A program made the position numbers and the translations under genes. The notes beneath the pieces are model-generated. The model saw only the letters and a list, made by a program, of their open reading frames with translations. It ran no database searches and was not told where the DNA came from. Shown in pieces: positions 1 to 7,471 of a DNA stretch of 18,449 nt. Position 1 is the stretch's first letter. Each line of letters begins with the position of its first letter. This DNA is from JBOGGN01 sp050744165 (GTDB lineage Bacteria; Actinomycetota; Acidimicrobiia; Acidimicrobiales; Palsa-688): contig JBOGGN010000371.1 in the NCBI GenBank assembly GCA_050744165.1, forward strand, positions 1-18,449, given 5' to 3'.

Positions 1-2196
1 GCCAGCCAGAGCGCCGCGGCGGCGGCGGTGGCCCCAGCCTCGCTGTCGGCGTCACCGACCCCCGCAGGACTGAACGGGGTCACCAACGGCGGATTCGAAA
101 CAGGCACCTTCAGCGGCTGGACCACCACCGGCGCCAGCACGACGATCGTGACCACGGCCCACACCGGCACCTTCGCGGCTGAGCTGGGCTCGGCCAGCCC
201 GACGACGGGCAACAGCACCATGACCCAAACGGTCACCGTCCCGGCCGCGGCCACGTTGAGCTTCTGGTACCTCCCGAGCTGCCTCGGCGTGAAGCCGACC
301 GACCGGGAGATGATGCAGGTGCGCAACACATCGGGAACCACTCTGCTGTCGGTCCTCAACGTCTGTTCCAACTCGAACACCTGGACCCAGGTGAGTCGGA
401 GCCTCGGCACCCTTGCGGGCCAGACGGTTGTGCTGTGGTTCAACAACCACGACGACAACGCCCCGACGACGCCGACCTTTACCATCTTCGACGACATCTC
501 CGTGGCCGTCCCCGGCGACGATTTCTCGCTCGGGGCGGAGCCGCCGTCCCTGACGGTCTCGGACGGATCCAGCGCCTCGACCACGGTCACCACCCAGGTG
601 ACCAGCGGTTCCACCCAGCCGGTGGCGCTGACCGTGTCGGGTCTGCCGAGCGGGACTACCGCCAGTTTCACCCCCGCGACCGTCAACTCGGGCGCCGCTT
701 CGACCCTGACCATCTCCGCCCCGACGACGACGCCGCCGGGGACCTCAGTTCTCACGGTGACCGGTGCGGGGCCCTCCGCCACCCACACCACGACCGTGTC
801 CCTCACGGTGACCCAGGCGCCGCCCGGCCTGGTACAGCTCAGCGCGGACCCCTACACCAACGCCGGCAGCGAGCACGCCACCGAGGTGGAGCCCGACACC
901 TTCTCGCACGGCTCGACGGTCGTCTCCGCATTCCAGGCGGGGCGGTTCTCCGACGGTGGCTCCGACGACCTCGGATGGGCCACCAGCACCGACGGCGGCC
1001 AGACGTGGAGCAACGGCTTCCTGCCCGGTATCACCACCTCCGAGGGCGGCACCCGCTGGCCTCGAGTCAGCGACCCATCGGTCACCTACGACGCCAAGTT
1101 CGGCCAGTGGGTGGTCTCCGGCCTCGCCGTCGACCACACGGCCATCGGACGGGGCGTGTCCATAAGCCGGTCCCCCGACGGCCTGACCTGGGCCAACCCG
1201 GTGATGGCGGTGACCTCGAAGAGCGGCGTCTACTACGACAAGGACTGGATCGTCTGCGACAACACCCCGACCAGCCCGGGTTACGGCAACTGCTACGTCG
1301 AGTTCGACAACAACACCGCCGGCAACACGATGTACATGCTGACCTCGACCGACGGCGGCCTCACCTGGTCGGCCCCCCGCCAACCGGCAAACGGCGCCCA
1401 GGGGCTCGGCGGCCAGCCCCTGGTTCAGCTCGACGGAACCGTCGTCGTGCCCTACCTGGCCGACGCCGCGGGCCAGATCCGTGCGTTCGTGTCGACCAAC
1501 AGCGGTGCCACGTGGGGTGCCAGCGTCCTCGTTTCCGCCGCCACCGCCCATACCGTCGCCGGCAACATGCGCACCACTCCCCTCCCCTCGGCAGAGATCG
1601 ACGCGGCAGGCACGGTGTACCTGGCGTGGCAGGACTGCCGGTTCCGTACCGGCTGCGCCGCCAACGACATCGCCTTTGCCACCAGCGCCGACGGGACCAC
1701 ATGGTCGGCGGTTCGCCGGATTCCGATCGACCCGGTGTCGAGCACGGTCGACCACTTCATCCCCGGCTTGGCCGTGGACCCGGCGACGAGCGGCGCCAGC
1801 GCCCACCTGGCGCTCTCGTACTACTTCTTCCCCGATGCGGCCTGCCAGTCGTCGTCGTGTCAGCTTGACGTCGGGTTCGTCTCCTCCACCGACGGCGGCA
1901 CCACCTGGAGCGCGCCCACCCAGCTGGCGGGGCCGACCTCCCTCGGACAGATCGCATCGACGACCGAGGGCGTCATGGTGGGCGACTACATCTCCACCTC
2001 GTTCGTCAACGGGCGGGCGCTACCGGCCATCGCAGTCGGCGTGGCGCCCACCAACGGCGCGGCCTACAACGAGGCCATGTACACCGTGGCCGGCGGCCTG
2101 GCGGCGGCGGCCGGGTCGGCACCCAGCACGCTCTCGCAGGCGAGCACCGCCGTCACTCCACCGCCCAGCCGACCGGCGCCGCCGACCGCGTCGTAA
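1..2196 (+). CDS. Secreted Asp-box (BNR) beta-propeller protein, 5' end outside window
   Basis: The frame is open from base 1; the first visible codons are Ala-rich and look like the end of a signal peptide, so the true start lies upstream and the GTG at 28 is probably internal. After this comes a lectin/CBM-like beta-sandwich (about nt 70-510, opening with NGGFETGTFSGW), then a Thr/Ser/Pro-rich Ig-like segment (about 520-820), then a propeller (about 830-2100). Asp-box motifs are visible near nt 985 (STDGGQTW), 1168, 1342, 1492, 1684 and 1885 (STDGGTTW). The C-terminus is a Pro/Ala/Ser tail without a membrane anchor. Asp-box propellers occur in sialidases and in many secreted glycan-binding proteins. 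I see no N-terminal Arg-Ile-Pro motif, so sialidase activity is not supported. The role is unknown; adhesion or glycan binding is inference. Confidence 0.8.
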   Translation, partial: ASQSAAAAAVAPASLSASPTPAGLNGVTNGGFETGTFSGWTTTGASTTIVTTAHTGTFAAELGSASPTTGNSTMTQTVTVPAAATLSFWYLPSCLGVKPTDREMMQVRNTSGTTLLSVLNVCSNSNTWTQVSRSLGTLAGQTVVLWFNNHDDNAPTTPTFTIFDDISVAVPGDDFSLGAEPPSLTVSDGSSASTTVTTQVTSGSTQPVALTVSGLPSGTTASFTPATVNSGAASTLTISAPTTTPPGTSVLTVTGAGPSATHTTTVSLTVTQAPPGLVQLSADPYTNAGSEHATEVEPDTFSHGSTVVSAFQAGRFSDGGSDDLGWATSTDGGQTWSNGFLPGITTSEGGTRWPRVSDPSVTYDAKFGQWVVSGLAVDHTAIGRGVSISRSPDGLTWANPVMAVTSKSGVYYDKDWIVCDNTPTSPGYGNCYVEFDNNTAGNTMYMLTSTDGGLTWSAPRQPANGAQGLGGQPLVQLDGTVVVPYLADAAGQIRAFVSTNSGATWGASVLVSAATAHTVAGNMRTTPLPSAEIDAAGTVYLAWQDCRFRTGCAANDIAFATSADGTTWSAVRRIPIDPVSSTVDHFIPGLAVDPATSGASAHLALSYYFFPDAACQSSSCQLDVGFVSSTDGGTTWSAPTQLAGPTSLGQIASTTEGVMVGDYISTSFVNGRALPAIAVGVAPTNGAAYNEAMYTVAGGLAAAAGSAPSTLSQASTAVTPPPSRPAPPTAS

Positions 2197-2293
2197 AACC
2201 CGTTGGGAAAAGGCCTGGCGGCTCGCGCCACCCGGTCCACTCCGGTACTCGCCCTCTCCCGTTGAACGCTCCGGTACCACCGCCGACCCGGTC

Positions 2294-2299
2294 TAGTGT
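2294..2299 (+). promoter_or_regulatory. Possible -10 hexamer of a leaderless transcript (TAGTGT)
   Basis: The hexamer TAGTGT ends 7 nt before the GTG at 2307, the expected spacing if transcription starts at or next to the start codon. No Shine-Dalgarno sequence precedes that GTG. No convincing -35 is visible. Confidence 0.3.
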
Positions 2300-2306
2300 C
2301 GGACGC

Positions 2307-3755
2307 GTGCCGCGCCTGGTCGTGACGCTCACGGCCGCGACGGAGGTGGTGGTACTTGCCGCCGCCGCGCTGGGATTAGTCGTAGTCGGCGGTCGATCGA
2401 CTCACGGCGGCCAACCGCTCGCGATCTCTGCCCACGCCGCATTCCCGCCGGCCGCGAGTACGTCGACGACCTCCACAACCGTCGCGCCGCCTGCGAGCAC
2501 CTCGACGACGGCGGCACCCAAGCCGGCGGCCCCGGCGGCGCCGACGACCAGCCGAGTTCCTGTGACCACCATCCCGCTCTCCCCGCAGGACCTGCTGACC
2601 GAGCGCCTGAACGCCGACCTGGCCGGGTCGAACTCCTGCCTGGTGGTCGAGAACGAGTCCGGGGGCGTCGTCTACCAGCGCCAGCCGAACTCGGCATTGA
2701 TCCCCGCTTCCACCCAGAAGTTACTGGTGGCCGAAGCGGCGCTGGCCGTCCTCGGGCCGAGCTACCAGTTCACGACCAAGGTCATGGCACCCTCGGCTCC
2801 CGTGCACGGCCAGGTCCCGAATCTGTGGCTGGTCGGCGGCGGCGACCCCGTGCTGGCGGCGCCGGATTTTGTGGCATCACTCGCCGGCCAGGTGAAGTTC
2901 GCCGGCTACCCCTGGACGTCGCTGAGCGGTCTCGCGGGGGCGGTGGCGGCGGCCGGGATCACCTCGGTTCCCGGGGGCATCCATGGCGACGCCAGTGCCG
3001 AGAACGGGCCCAGCTGGCTGGCGACCTGGCCCAACGAGTACTTGCAGAGCAATACCATCGGCCTACTTTCGGCTCTTTCCATCAACGAGGGCCTGGACTA
3101 CGCCGGGGCCCAGTCGACCGAAGCCGGCGACCCCGCCGCCTATTCCGCGGCCACGCTGGGAGCGCTCCTGGCCCAGCACGGCGTGTCCGCCGCGGGCGGC
3201 GCCGACGGCACCGCACCCGCCAATGCGGTCGTGGTGGCCACCGTCGTGTCGGCGCCGCTGAGCAACATTGTGGAAGCCATGTTGCGCGAGAGCGATAACT
3301 GGATCGCGGAGCTCGTCACACGAGCCGTGGACAAGGCGAAGGGAGGCAGCGGAACGACCGCAGGGGGTGTCGCCATCGTCCTGCAGCAGGCCACCGCCGC
3401 CGGCATCCCCCTCGCCGGCGCCGTCATGGACGACGGGTCCGGTCTGTCCCGCAGCGACCGCGCCACCTGCACCGAGATGATGACCGTGCTCAACGCGGCC
3501 CCCCAGACGGTTCTCGACGGCTTGGCCATCGCCGGTGAGACCGGTTCGCTGGCGACCCGGCTGAACGGGACCTCCCTGCAGGGCCGCCTCCACGCCAAGT
3601 CCGGCACCCTGGAAGAGGTGGCCGGCCTGGTCGGCTACGAAACGGTGCGAACACCATTGCGCTTCGCCTACCTCGACAACGACAACCTCTCTCAAACGGC
3701 GCTGGAAGACCGGGAAGACGCCATTGCCGAATCGATGGCCGCCTATTCGGCATAG
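2307..3755 (+). CDS. dacB: D-alanyl-D-alanine carboxypeptidase/endopeptidase, PBP4 (peptidase S13) family
   Basis: Low-molecular-weight penicillin-binding protein that trims peptidoglycan stem peptides outside the membrane. With the GTG start at 2307 the protein has 482 residues. It starts with a signal peptide or membrane anchor (about residues 3-30), then a Thr/Ser/Pro/Ala-rich linker (about 48-95), then the S13 domain. The three active-site motifs are intact: STQK with nucleophile Ser135 and Lys138, SDN at 339-341, and KSG at 431-433 followed by Thr. The open frame begins at a TTG at 2262, but those 15 codons lack a ribosome site, and the GTG puts the hydrophobic segment at the N-terminus and sits just after a -10-like hexamer. 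The length is typical of the actinobacterial form. A dioxygenase gene follows within 50 nt, so the two may be cotranscribed, although no functional link is obvious. Confidence 0.9.
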   Translation: MPRLVVTLTAATEVVVLAAAALGLVVVGGRSTHGGQPLAISAHAAFPPAASTSTTSTTVAPPASTSTTAAPKPAAPAAPTTSRVPVTTIPLSPQDLLTERLNADLAGSNSCLVVENESGGVVYQRQPNSALIPASTQKLLVAEAALAVLGPSYQFTTKVMAPSAPVHGQVPNLWLVGGGDPVLAAPDFVASLAGQVKFAGYPWTSLSGLAGAVAAAGITSVPGGIHGDASAENGPSWLATWPNEYLQSNTIGLLSALSINEGLDYAGAQSTEAGDPAAYSAATLGALLAQHGVSAAGGADGTAPANAVVVATVVSAPLSNIVEAMLRESDNWIAELVTRAVDKAKGGSGTTAGGVAIVLQQATAAGIPLAGAVMDDGSGLSRSDRATCTEMMTVLNAAPQTVLDGLAIAGETGSLATRLNGTSLQGRLHAKSGTLEEVAGLVGYETVRTPLRFAYLDNDNLSQTALEDREDAIAESMAAYSA

Positions 3756-3799
3756 GACCTCACATGTGGTACGCCAAGGGGGCAGAAAACGAGGTTGCG

Positions 3800-4684
3800 A
3801 TGACCCAGCCCGACAACCAACGCCAGTTACTCGCCGACGTCCTGGCCACCTTCGCTCGCTGCCCCGATGCCCGGCTGCGCCAGATCATGGAGGCGGTGGT
3901 TCGCCACCTCCACCAACTCGTAGCCGAAGTGGGCCTGACCCGGGAGGAATGGGCGACGGCCGTCGCCTTCCTCACCACCGTCGGCAACACCTGTGACTAC
4001 CGTCGCCAGGAGTTCGTGCTCTTGTCCGACACGTTGGGCGTGTCGAGCCTGGTCGAGATGGTCAACTACCCCGACACCCCCGGGGCGACGGAGAACACGG
4101 TCATGGGACCCTTCTACGTTCCCGGCTCCCCGGAACGAGGATTGGGAGAGTCGATCGTGGTCGACGAGGGATCAGGGGAGCCACTGGTCGTCTCTGGCAC
4201 CGTCCGCTCCCTCGACGGCACTCCCCTACCCGGCGCCACCCTCGATATCTGGGAGACGGCGGCGAGCGGCAGGTACGCCGTCCAGGACCCCGACGGCCAG
4301 CACGCCGAAAACCTCCGGGGTGTTTTCCGTGCCGGCGCAGGCGGACACTTCGAGTTTCGCGCCGTCCGGCCGGTGGTCTACTCCATCCCCGACGACGGGC
4401 CGGTCGGCCAGATGCTTCGAGCGACCGGCCGCCACCCCATGCGGGCCGCCCATGTGCACGTGCGGGTTTCGGCCCCCGGTCACCGAGAGCTCATCACCCA
4501 CCTCTTCGACGCCGACTCGGACTACCTCGACTCCGACGCCGTCTTCGGGGTGCGCCGATCCTTGGTCGTCGCCTTTAAACGCAATGAGGCGGGTGATCTG
4601 GCGGCCCGCTTCGATGTCATCCTGACGCCCGATTCGATAATGCCGGCCTCGATGTCTCCGAGCGAGAAACCGCAAAGTAGCTAG
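3800..4684 (+). CDS. Intradiol ring-cleavage dioxygenase (catechol / hydroxyquinol 1,2-dioxygenase type)
   Basis: Non-haem Fe(III) enzyme that opens catecholic rings between the two hydroxyls; cytoplasmic. The protein has 294 residues, the usual length for the catechol/hydroxyquinol 1,2-dioxygenase subfamily. It has the helical dimerisation domain (about 10-95) and then the beta-sandwich catalytic domain, starting near MGPFYVPGSP. All four iron ligands can be assigned: Tyr159 (SGRYAVQDP), Tyr194 (VVYSIPDDGPVG), His218 and His220 (RAAHVHVRV). The start at 3800 is chosen because GAGG lies 5 nt upstream; the ATG at 3764 has no such site and would add 12 unlikely residues. The IPDDGPVG stretch and presence of the N-terminal domain fit hydroxyquinol-type enzymes, but the substrate cannot be fixed. 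No maleylacetate reductase, muconate cycloisomerase or regulator lies nearby, so the gene looks like an orphan. Confidence 0.9.
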   Translation: MTQPDNQRQLLADVLATFARCPDARLRQIMEAVVRHLHQLVAEVGLTREEWATAVAFLTTVGNTCDYRRQEFVLLSDTLGVSSLVEMVNYPDTPGATENTVMGPFYVPGSPERGLGESIVVDEGSGEPLVVSGTVRSLDGTPLPGATLDIWETAASGRYAVQDPDGQHAENLRGVFRAGAGGHFEFRAVRPVVYSIPDDGPVGQMLRATGRHPMRAAHVHVRVSAPGHRELITHLFDADSDYLDSDAVFGVRRSLVVAFKRNEAGDLAARFDVILTPDSIMPASMSPSEKPQSS

Positions 4685-4693
4685 GCCAGGGCG

Positions 4694-6352
4694 TCACTCG
4701 GTGGCGGGCACCGAGCGGGCGGCCGGCCGCCGGCGGGCGACAATGTTCAGGATTACGCCGCCGACCAGCAAGGTGACCGCCGCCCCGAGGAACGCCCACA
4801 GGATCTTGGTGGCGGTGCTCGCCGGCTTGCGGCCCAAACCCGGCGGCGCCGAGAAGCGGACCCTGGTCATGTAGGCATCCTCGGCGGCCGCTGTCGTACC
4901 CGCAGCTCGGGAGTCCGCCCAGGTCACGTAGGCCCCGTAGTTGGCCGACGCCACCCCGAGTGGGCCGCGAATGTCGCTGTTGGCGAAGGTCGCTCCGATG
5001 GTGCTGTCGATCGATCGATCGGTCAGCCGCATGTTGGGCGCCCAGGTTTTGCCGTTGTCCGTCGAGTAGGTGTAGTACACGTCGGAATAGCGCTGGCCAG
5101 CCGAGCTTCCCATGCCGGTGACGGGGCCGGGCGTGTAGAAGGGGTCGTTGCGGAAGTCGTACCACGCCACGTCGATGCGCCCGTTCGGCGCCACCGATAT
5201 TCCGGGCATGTACTGGTTGGAGTTGTTCCTGGCCGAAGGATCCACCAGGTTGACAGGTTTGCTCCAGGTGTTTCCGTTGTCAGTCGACTCCATGAACCAG
5301 GCGTTGGATGCCGCGGTCGACGAATTGCCCCGGGAGTCGTACACCAGGTACATGTTCCCGTTGGGCGCGATCACGGGGTCAGGGATGCCGAGGGAGGGGA
5401 ATCCCGGCGTGATCACCTTGTTGGCCCAGGTCTTGCCGCCGTCATGCGATGTCAGCATGTAGATGGGGTACGGGTTGGGCGGCTGCCCGCTCGGCGCCCG
5501 CTGAGGGGTGACCTTGACGAAGGCGTAGACGGTGCCGTCCTTGCCGACGACCAGTTCGGGCACGTCGGTGGCGCTATTGCTCTTGCCCGTGAAGAAAATG
5601 CCCAGTTTGGAGGCGGTGGCATTGTCGATGGCGGCCTGCAAGATGTCGATGGGCTTGGTCCAGGTCCGACCACCGTCGGTCGAGGAGGCCACATAGGCCC
5701 GCTCAGGCAGCCCGGCGAACCCCTGGGTGCTGAACCACAACCGCCAACCCATGTACAGGTGCTGCGGATTATTCGGGTCCACGGCCAGGCTGGGCTCACG
5801 CCACTGGTCGAAGCCGGTGTCTGGTTGGCCGTTGCTCAGGGGGAAAGGCGAGGTGTAGGGCTGGGCGACGGCGCTGACATAGGTTTGATGAGTAAGCCCC
5901 ATGTCGTCGCTGACCGCCACCAGCCCGGTAATGGCGCCGTTCGGGGTGTTGGCCGGGGACGAGCCGTCGACGCCGACATACATCGTGCCGTTTGAGGCCC
6001 ATTTGAGGGCGTAGGCGGGGCCGAAGTTGCGCTGAACACAGAACGCCTCGTCGTCGGGCATGACCGTCTGAGCGGTGGTCGTCCATGTCTCGCCCCCGTC
6101 GCGGGATATTTCGATCCCGCACCCGCCGTTGCGGGCATCGCCGACGAATTCCGCCACCGTGTTCGGGTCGGAGGGATCGACGGCGATCTGCGGCGACAGG
6201 TAGAGCCTGGTGGGGTTGGGGGACGCGGTCACCTGCCGATCCGCTTCCACCACCGGCTGACCGCTGGCCGCCACCGGGCCGGCAGCACCGATCGAGGCGG
6301 CTACGCCCGCCAGCACGGCAACGGTAAATCGGACCATCTTCTTCGGACGCAT
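4694..6352 (-). CDS. Membrane-anchored extracellular Asp-box (BNR/sialidase-like) beta-propeller protein
   Basis: A 552-residue surface protein. Residues 1-30 form a classical signal peptide (basic MRPKK, hydrophobic core, Ala-X-Ala-type end). The body is a propeller with five Asp-box motifs: SRDGGETW (83-90), STDGGRTW (224-231), SHDGGKTW (302-309), STDNGNTW (356-363) and STDNGKTW (430-437). A hydrophobic segment at about 517-538 followed by ARRRPAAR is a C-terminal membrane anchor with a positive inside tail. This start has a G-rich ribosome site (AGGGGGGG ending 5 nt upstream) and a good promoter. No sialidase Arg triad or RIP motif could be assigned, so sugar hydrolysis is not claimed. It shares only the propeller type with the gene at the left edge; that one has an adhesion-type N-terminus and no visible anchor. 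The function is unknown, with glycan or envelope binding the likeliest inference. Confidence 0.88.
   Translation of the reverse strand: MRPKKMVRFTVAVLAGVAASIGAAGPVAASGQPVVEADRQVTASPNPTRLYLSPQIAVDPSDPNTVAEFVGDARNGGCGIEISRDGGETWTTTAQTVMPDDEAFCVQRNFGPAYALKWASNGTMYVGVDGSSPANTPNGAITGLVAVSDDMGLTHQTYVSAVAQPYTSPFPLSNGQPDTGFDQWREPSLAVDPNNPQHLYMGWRLWFSTQGFAGLPERAYVASSTDGGRTWTKPIDILQAAIDNATASKLGIFFTGKSNSATDVPELVVGKDGTVYAFVKVTPQRAPSGQPPNPYPIYMLTSHDGGKTWANKVITPGFPSLGIPDPVIAPNGNMYLVYDSRGNSSTAASNAWFMESTDNGNTWSKPVNLVDPSARNNSNQYMPGISVAPNGRIDVAWYDFRNDPFYTPGPVTGMGSSAGQRYSDVYYTYSTDNGKTWAPNMRLTDRSIDSTIGATFANSDIRGPLGVASANYGAYVTWADSRAAGTTAAAEDAYMTRVRFSAPPGLGRKPASTATKILWAFLGAAVTLLVGGVILNIVARRRPAARSVPATE
4697..4715 (+). 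terminator. Hairpin between convergent genes
   Basis: A perfect 7-bp stem (CTCGGTG / CACCGAG) with a 5-nt loop starts 12 nt after the dioxygenase stop codon, within the last codons of the convergent propeller gene. A second palindrome, GGCGGCCGGCCGCC, follows at 4718-4731. There is no T-tract, so intrinsic termination is only plausible. Confidence 0.4.
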
Positions 6353-6377
6353 TGCGACCCCCCCTGTTCAGGCCGGG

Positions 6378-6406
6378 ACAATAGGTGGCGTTTTGGCGAC
6401 GGTCAA
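6378..6406 (-). promoter_or_regulatory. Sigma-70-type promoter of the anchored propeller gene
   Basis: On the minus strand TTGACC (6406-6401) and TATTGT (6383-6378) are separated by exactly 17 nt. The predicted transcript would start near 6371, giving a leader of about 20 nt that contains the G-rich ribosome site before the ATG at 6352. Confidence 0.65.
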
Positions 6407-6437
6407 CGCCGAGGACAAATGTTTCGTTCGCCAAAAC
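6390..6437. promoter_or_regulatory. Inverted repeat GTTTTGGCGA / TCGCCAAAAC, candidate operator
   Basis: Perfect 10-bp arms at 6390-6399 and 6428-6437 are separated by 28 nt. One arm lies in the spacer between the -35 and -10 boxes of the minus-strand promoter and the other lies just upstream of its -35. This is the layout expected for a transcription-factor pair of sites. The regulator is not identifiable from the sequence. Confidence 0.45.
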
Positions 6438-6797
6438 CGGAATCAAACTGCACCCCCCGAGGTTGGGGACCGTCGTCGACCATCCCCAATTCCTATCGGG
6501 GGAAAATCTTCTGCACTCCCCGCACGAACTCGCGCCGTCATTAGCCTCAAGTATCGCGTGGCAACAGCCGGCGACGCGACCTCGAGGGAGACGCCGAGGC
6601 CGGCCGCTGGTGCCACCGAGCGGCCCGGTTCCCTGTCGTTCTCGTCAGATCATCGGCCCCTCCCCAGGCTGAGTCTCGCCTCTCCTCCGTCTGGACTCTA
6701 GTGGTCCCGCAGGTATGCGGCCTGCTCTCGCGGTTTCAACCGCAGCCGTGCCTCTATTCCTCCAGGCGTGTGCCGGTCATCTCGGTACCCTGACGAC
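6438..6797. other. Intergenic region between divergent genes
   Basis: No convincing gene was found here; the short open frames at 6385-6701 have no ribosome site and no recognisable protein. A short perfect palindrome GCGGTT-TC-AACCGC lies at 6730-6743, and a -10-like TACCCT at 6786-6791 precedes the next gene. Otherwise nothing distinctive is seen. Confidence 0.5.
6786..6791 (+). promoter_or_regulatory. Possible -10 hexamer of a leaderless transcript (TACCCT)
   Basis: TACCCT ends 6 nt before the ATG at 6798, and there is no Shine-Dalgarno sequence between them. This suggests that the transcript begins at or near the start codon. Confidence 0.3.
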
Positions 6798-7175
6798 ATG
6801 ACCAACCAACAACCGCAGTACCAGCGGGTCTCGCCCGGTGCCCTCCCCGAGAGCATCCCGGTCACGACCGCCTTCGACTTCCCGGAGTGGAAGGTGGAGC
6901 GGTACGTCGGAAGTTGCTACGGCCTGGTTGTACGCAGCATGGGCGCCATCAAGGGGATCGGGGCGTCATTCAAGGCGCTCGCCGGCGGAGAGGTCACCCA
7001 GTACACCGAGCTTCTGGAGGACAGCCGCCGCCACGCCATCGACCGTATGATCGAAAACGCCCGCATCCTCGGCGGCAACGCCATCATCGGGATGCGCTTC
7101 GACTCCTCAGAGATCGGCCAGAGCCTCACTGAGATCGTGGCCTACGGGACTGCGGTCATCGTCGTCGGCCCCTAG
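6798..7175 (+). CDS. YbjQ / UPF0145 family protein
   Basis: A 125-residue protein of the YbjQ family, small cytoplasmic proteins that form oligomeric rings; a heavy-metal-binding role has been proposed but the function is unproven. Family hallmarks visible are the N-terminal strand region, RYVGSCYGLVVRSMG, the long helix with YTELLEDSRRHAIDRMIENARILGGNAIIGMRFDSSEI, and the closing strand VAYGTAVIVV. The start at 6798 is preferred over the GTG at 6768 because the family begins close to this point and a -10-like element lies just upstream. A small membrane-protein gene follows after 8 nt and is probably cotranscribed. Confidence 0.85.
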   Translation: MTNQQPQYQRVSPGALPESIPVTTAFDFPEWKVERYVGSCYGLVVRSMGAIKGIGASFKALAGGEVTQYTELLEDSRRHAIDRMIENARILGGNAIIGMRFDSSEIGQSLTEIVAYGTAVIVVGP

Positions 7176-7183
7176 GACTGCCC

Positions 7184-7408
7184 GTGGTCGCCGTCTTCTG
7201 GGTCTGCCTGGCTGCGGTCGTGCTGGCGGTGGCCGTGGTCGGCTGGATCAACCTGCACCGCCACGGCGAGTCCGGCCACGCCCAGGCCGGGTGGCGGTGG
7301 ACCGAGGAGTCGTTTCGGGACCCCTCGACGGGCCGGGTCATGCGGGTCTGGCTGGACCCGGTCGACGGCTCCCGCCACTACGTCCCTGACCAGGCCGGCG
7401 GCGCCTGA
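7184..7408 (+). CDS. Small single-pass membrane protein, unknown function
   Basis: A 74-residue product starting at GTG, 8 nt after the stop of the YbjQ-family gene, so it is probably translated by coupling. Residues about 3-23 form one transmembrane helix (Val/Ala-rich). A hydrophilic tail follows with WRWTEESFRDPSTGRVMRVWLDPVDGSRHYVP, which reads like a real folded domain because it mixes aromatic and charged residues and lacks the Arg/Pro/Ala bias of shadow frames. No family was recognised. Confidence 0.6.
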   Translation: MVAVFWVCLAAVVLAVAVVGWINLHRHGESGHAQAGWRWTEESFRDPSTGRVMRVWLDPVDGSRHYVPDQAGGA

Positions 7409-7471
7409 AAATCCCGTGGTCGCCCGACCGGCGGCCTACGCTCCCACGCCGAGGACAGTTTGGGGAGATCG

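Noticed and set aside
1..2196. Annotation as a sialidase
   Set aside because: Asp-boxes alone do not show the activity; the only RIP triplet is near the C-terminal part and no Arg triad or Asp/Tyr/Glu set could be assigned.
4718..4731. GGCGGCCGGCCGCC palindrome as an intrinsic terminator
   Set aside because: It has no T-tract, a stem of only about 5 bp when folded, and lies in coding sequence; the adjacent 4697-4715 hairpin is the better candidate.
6385..6701. Short plus-strand frames in the intergenic region
   Set aside because: No ribosome site, no domain, Arg/Pro bias, and overlap with the minus-strand promoter.
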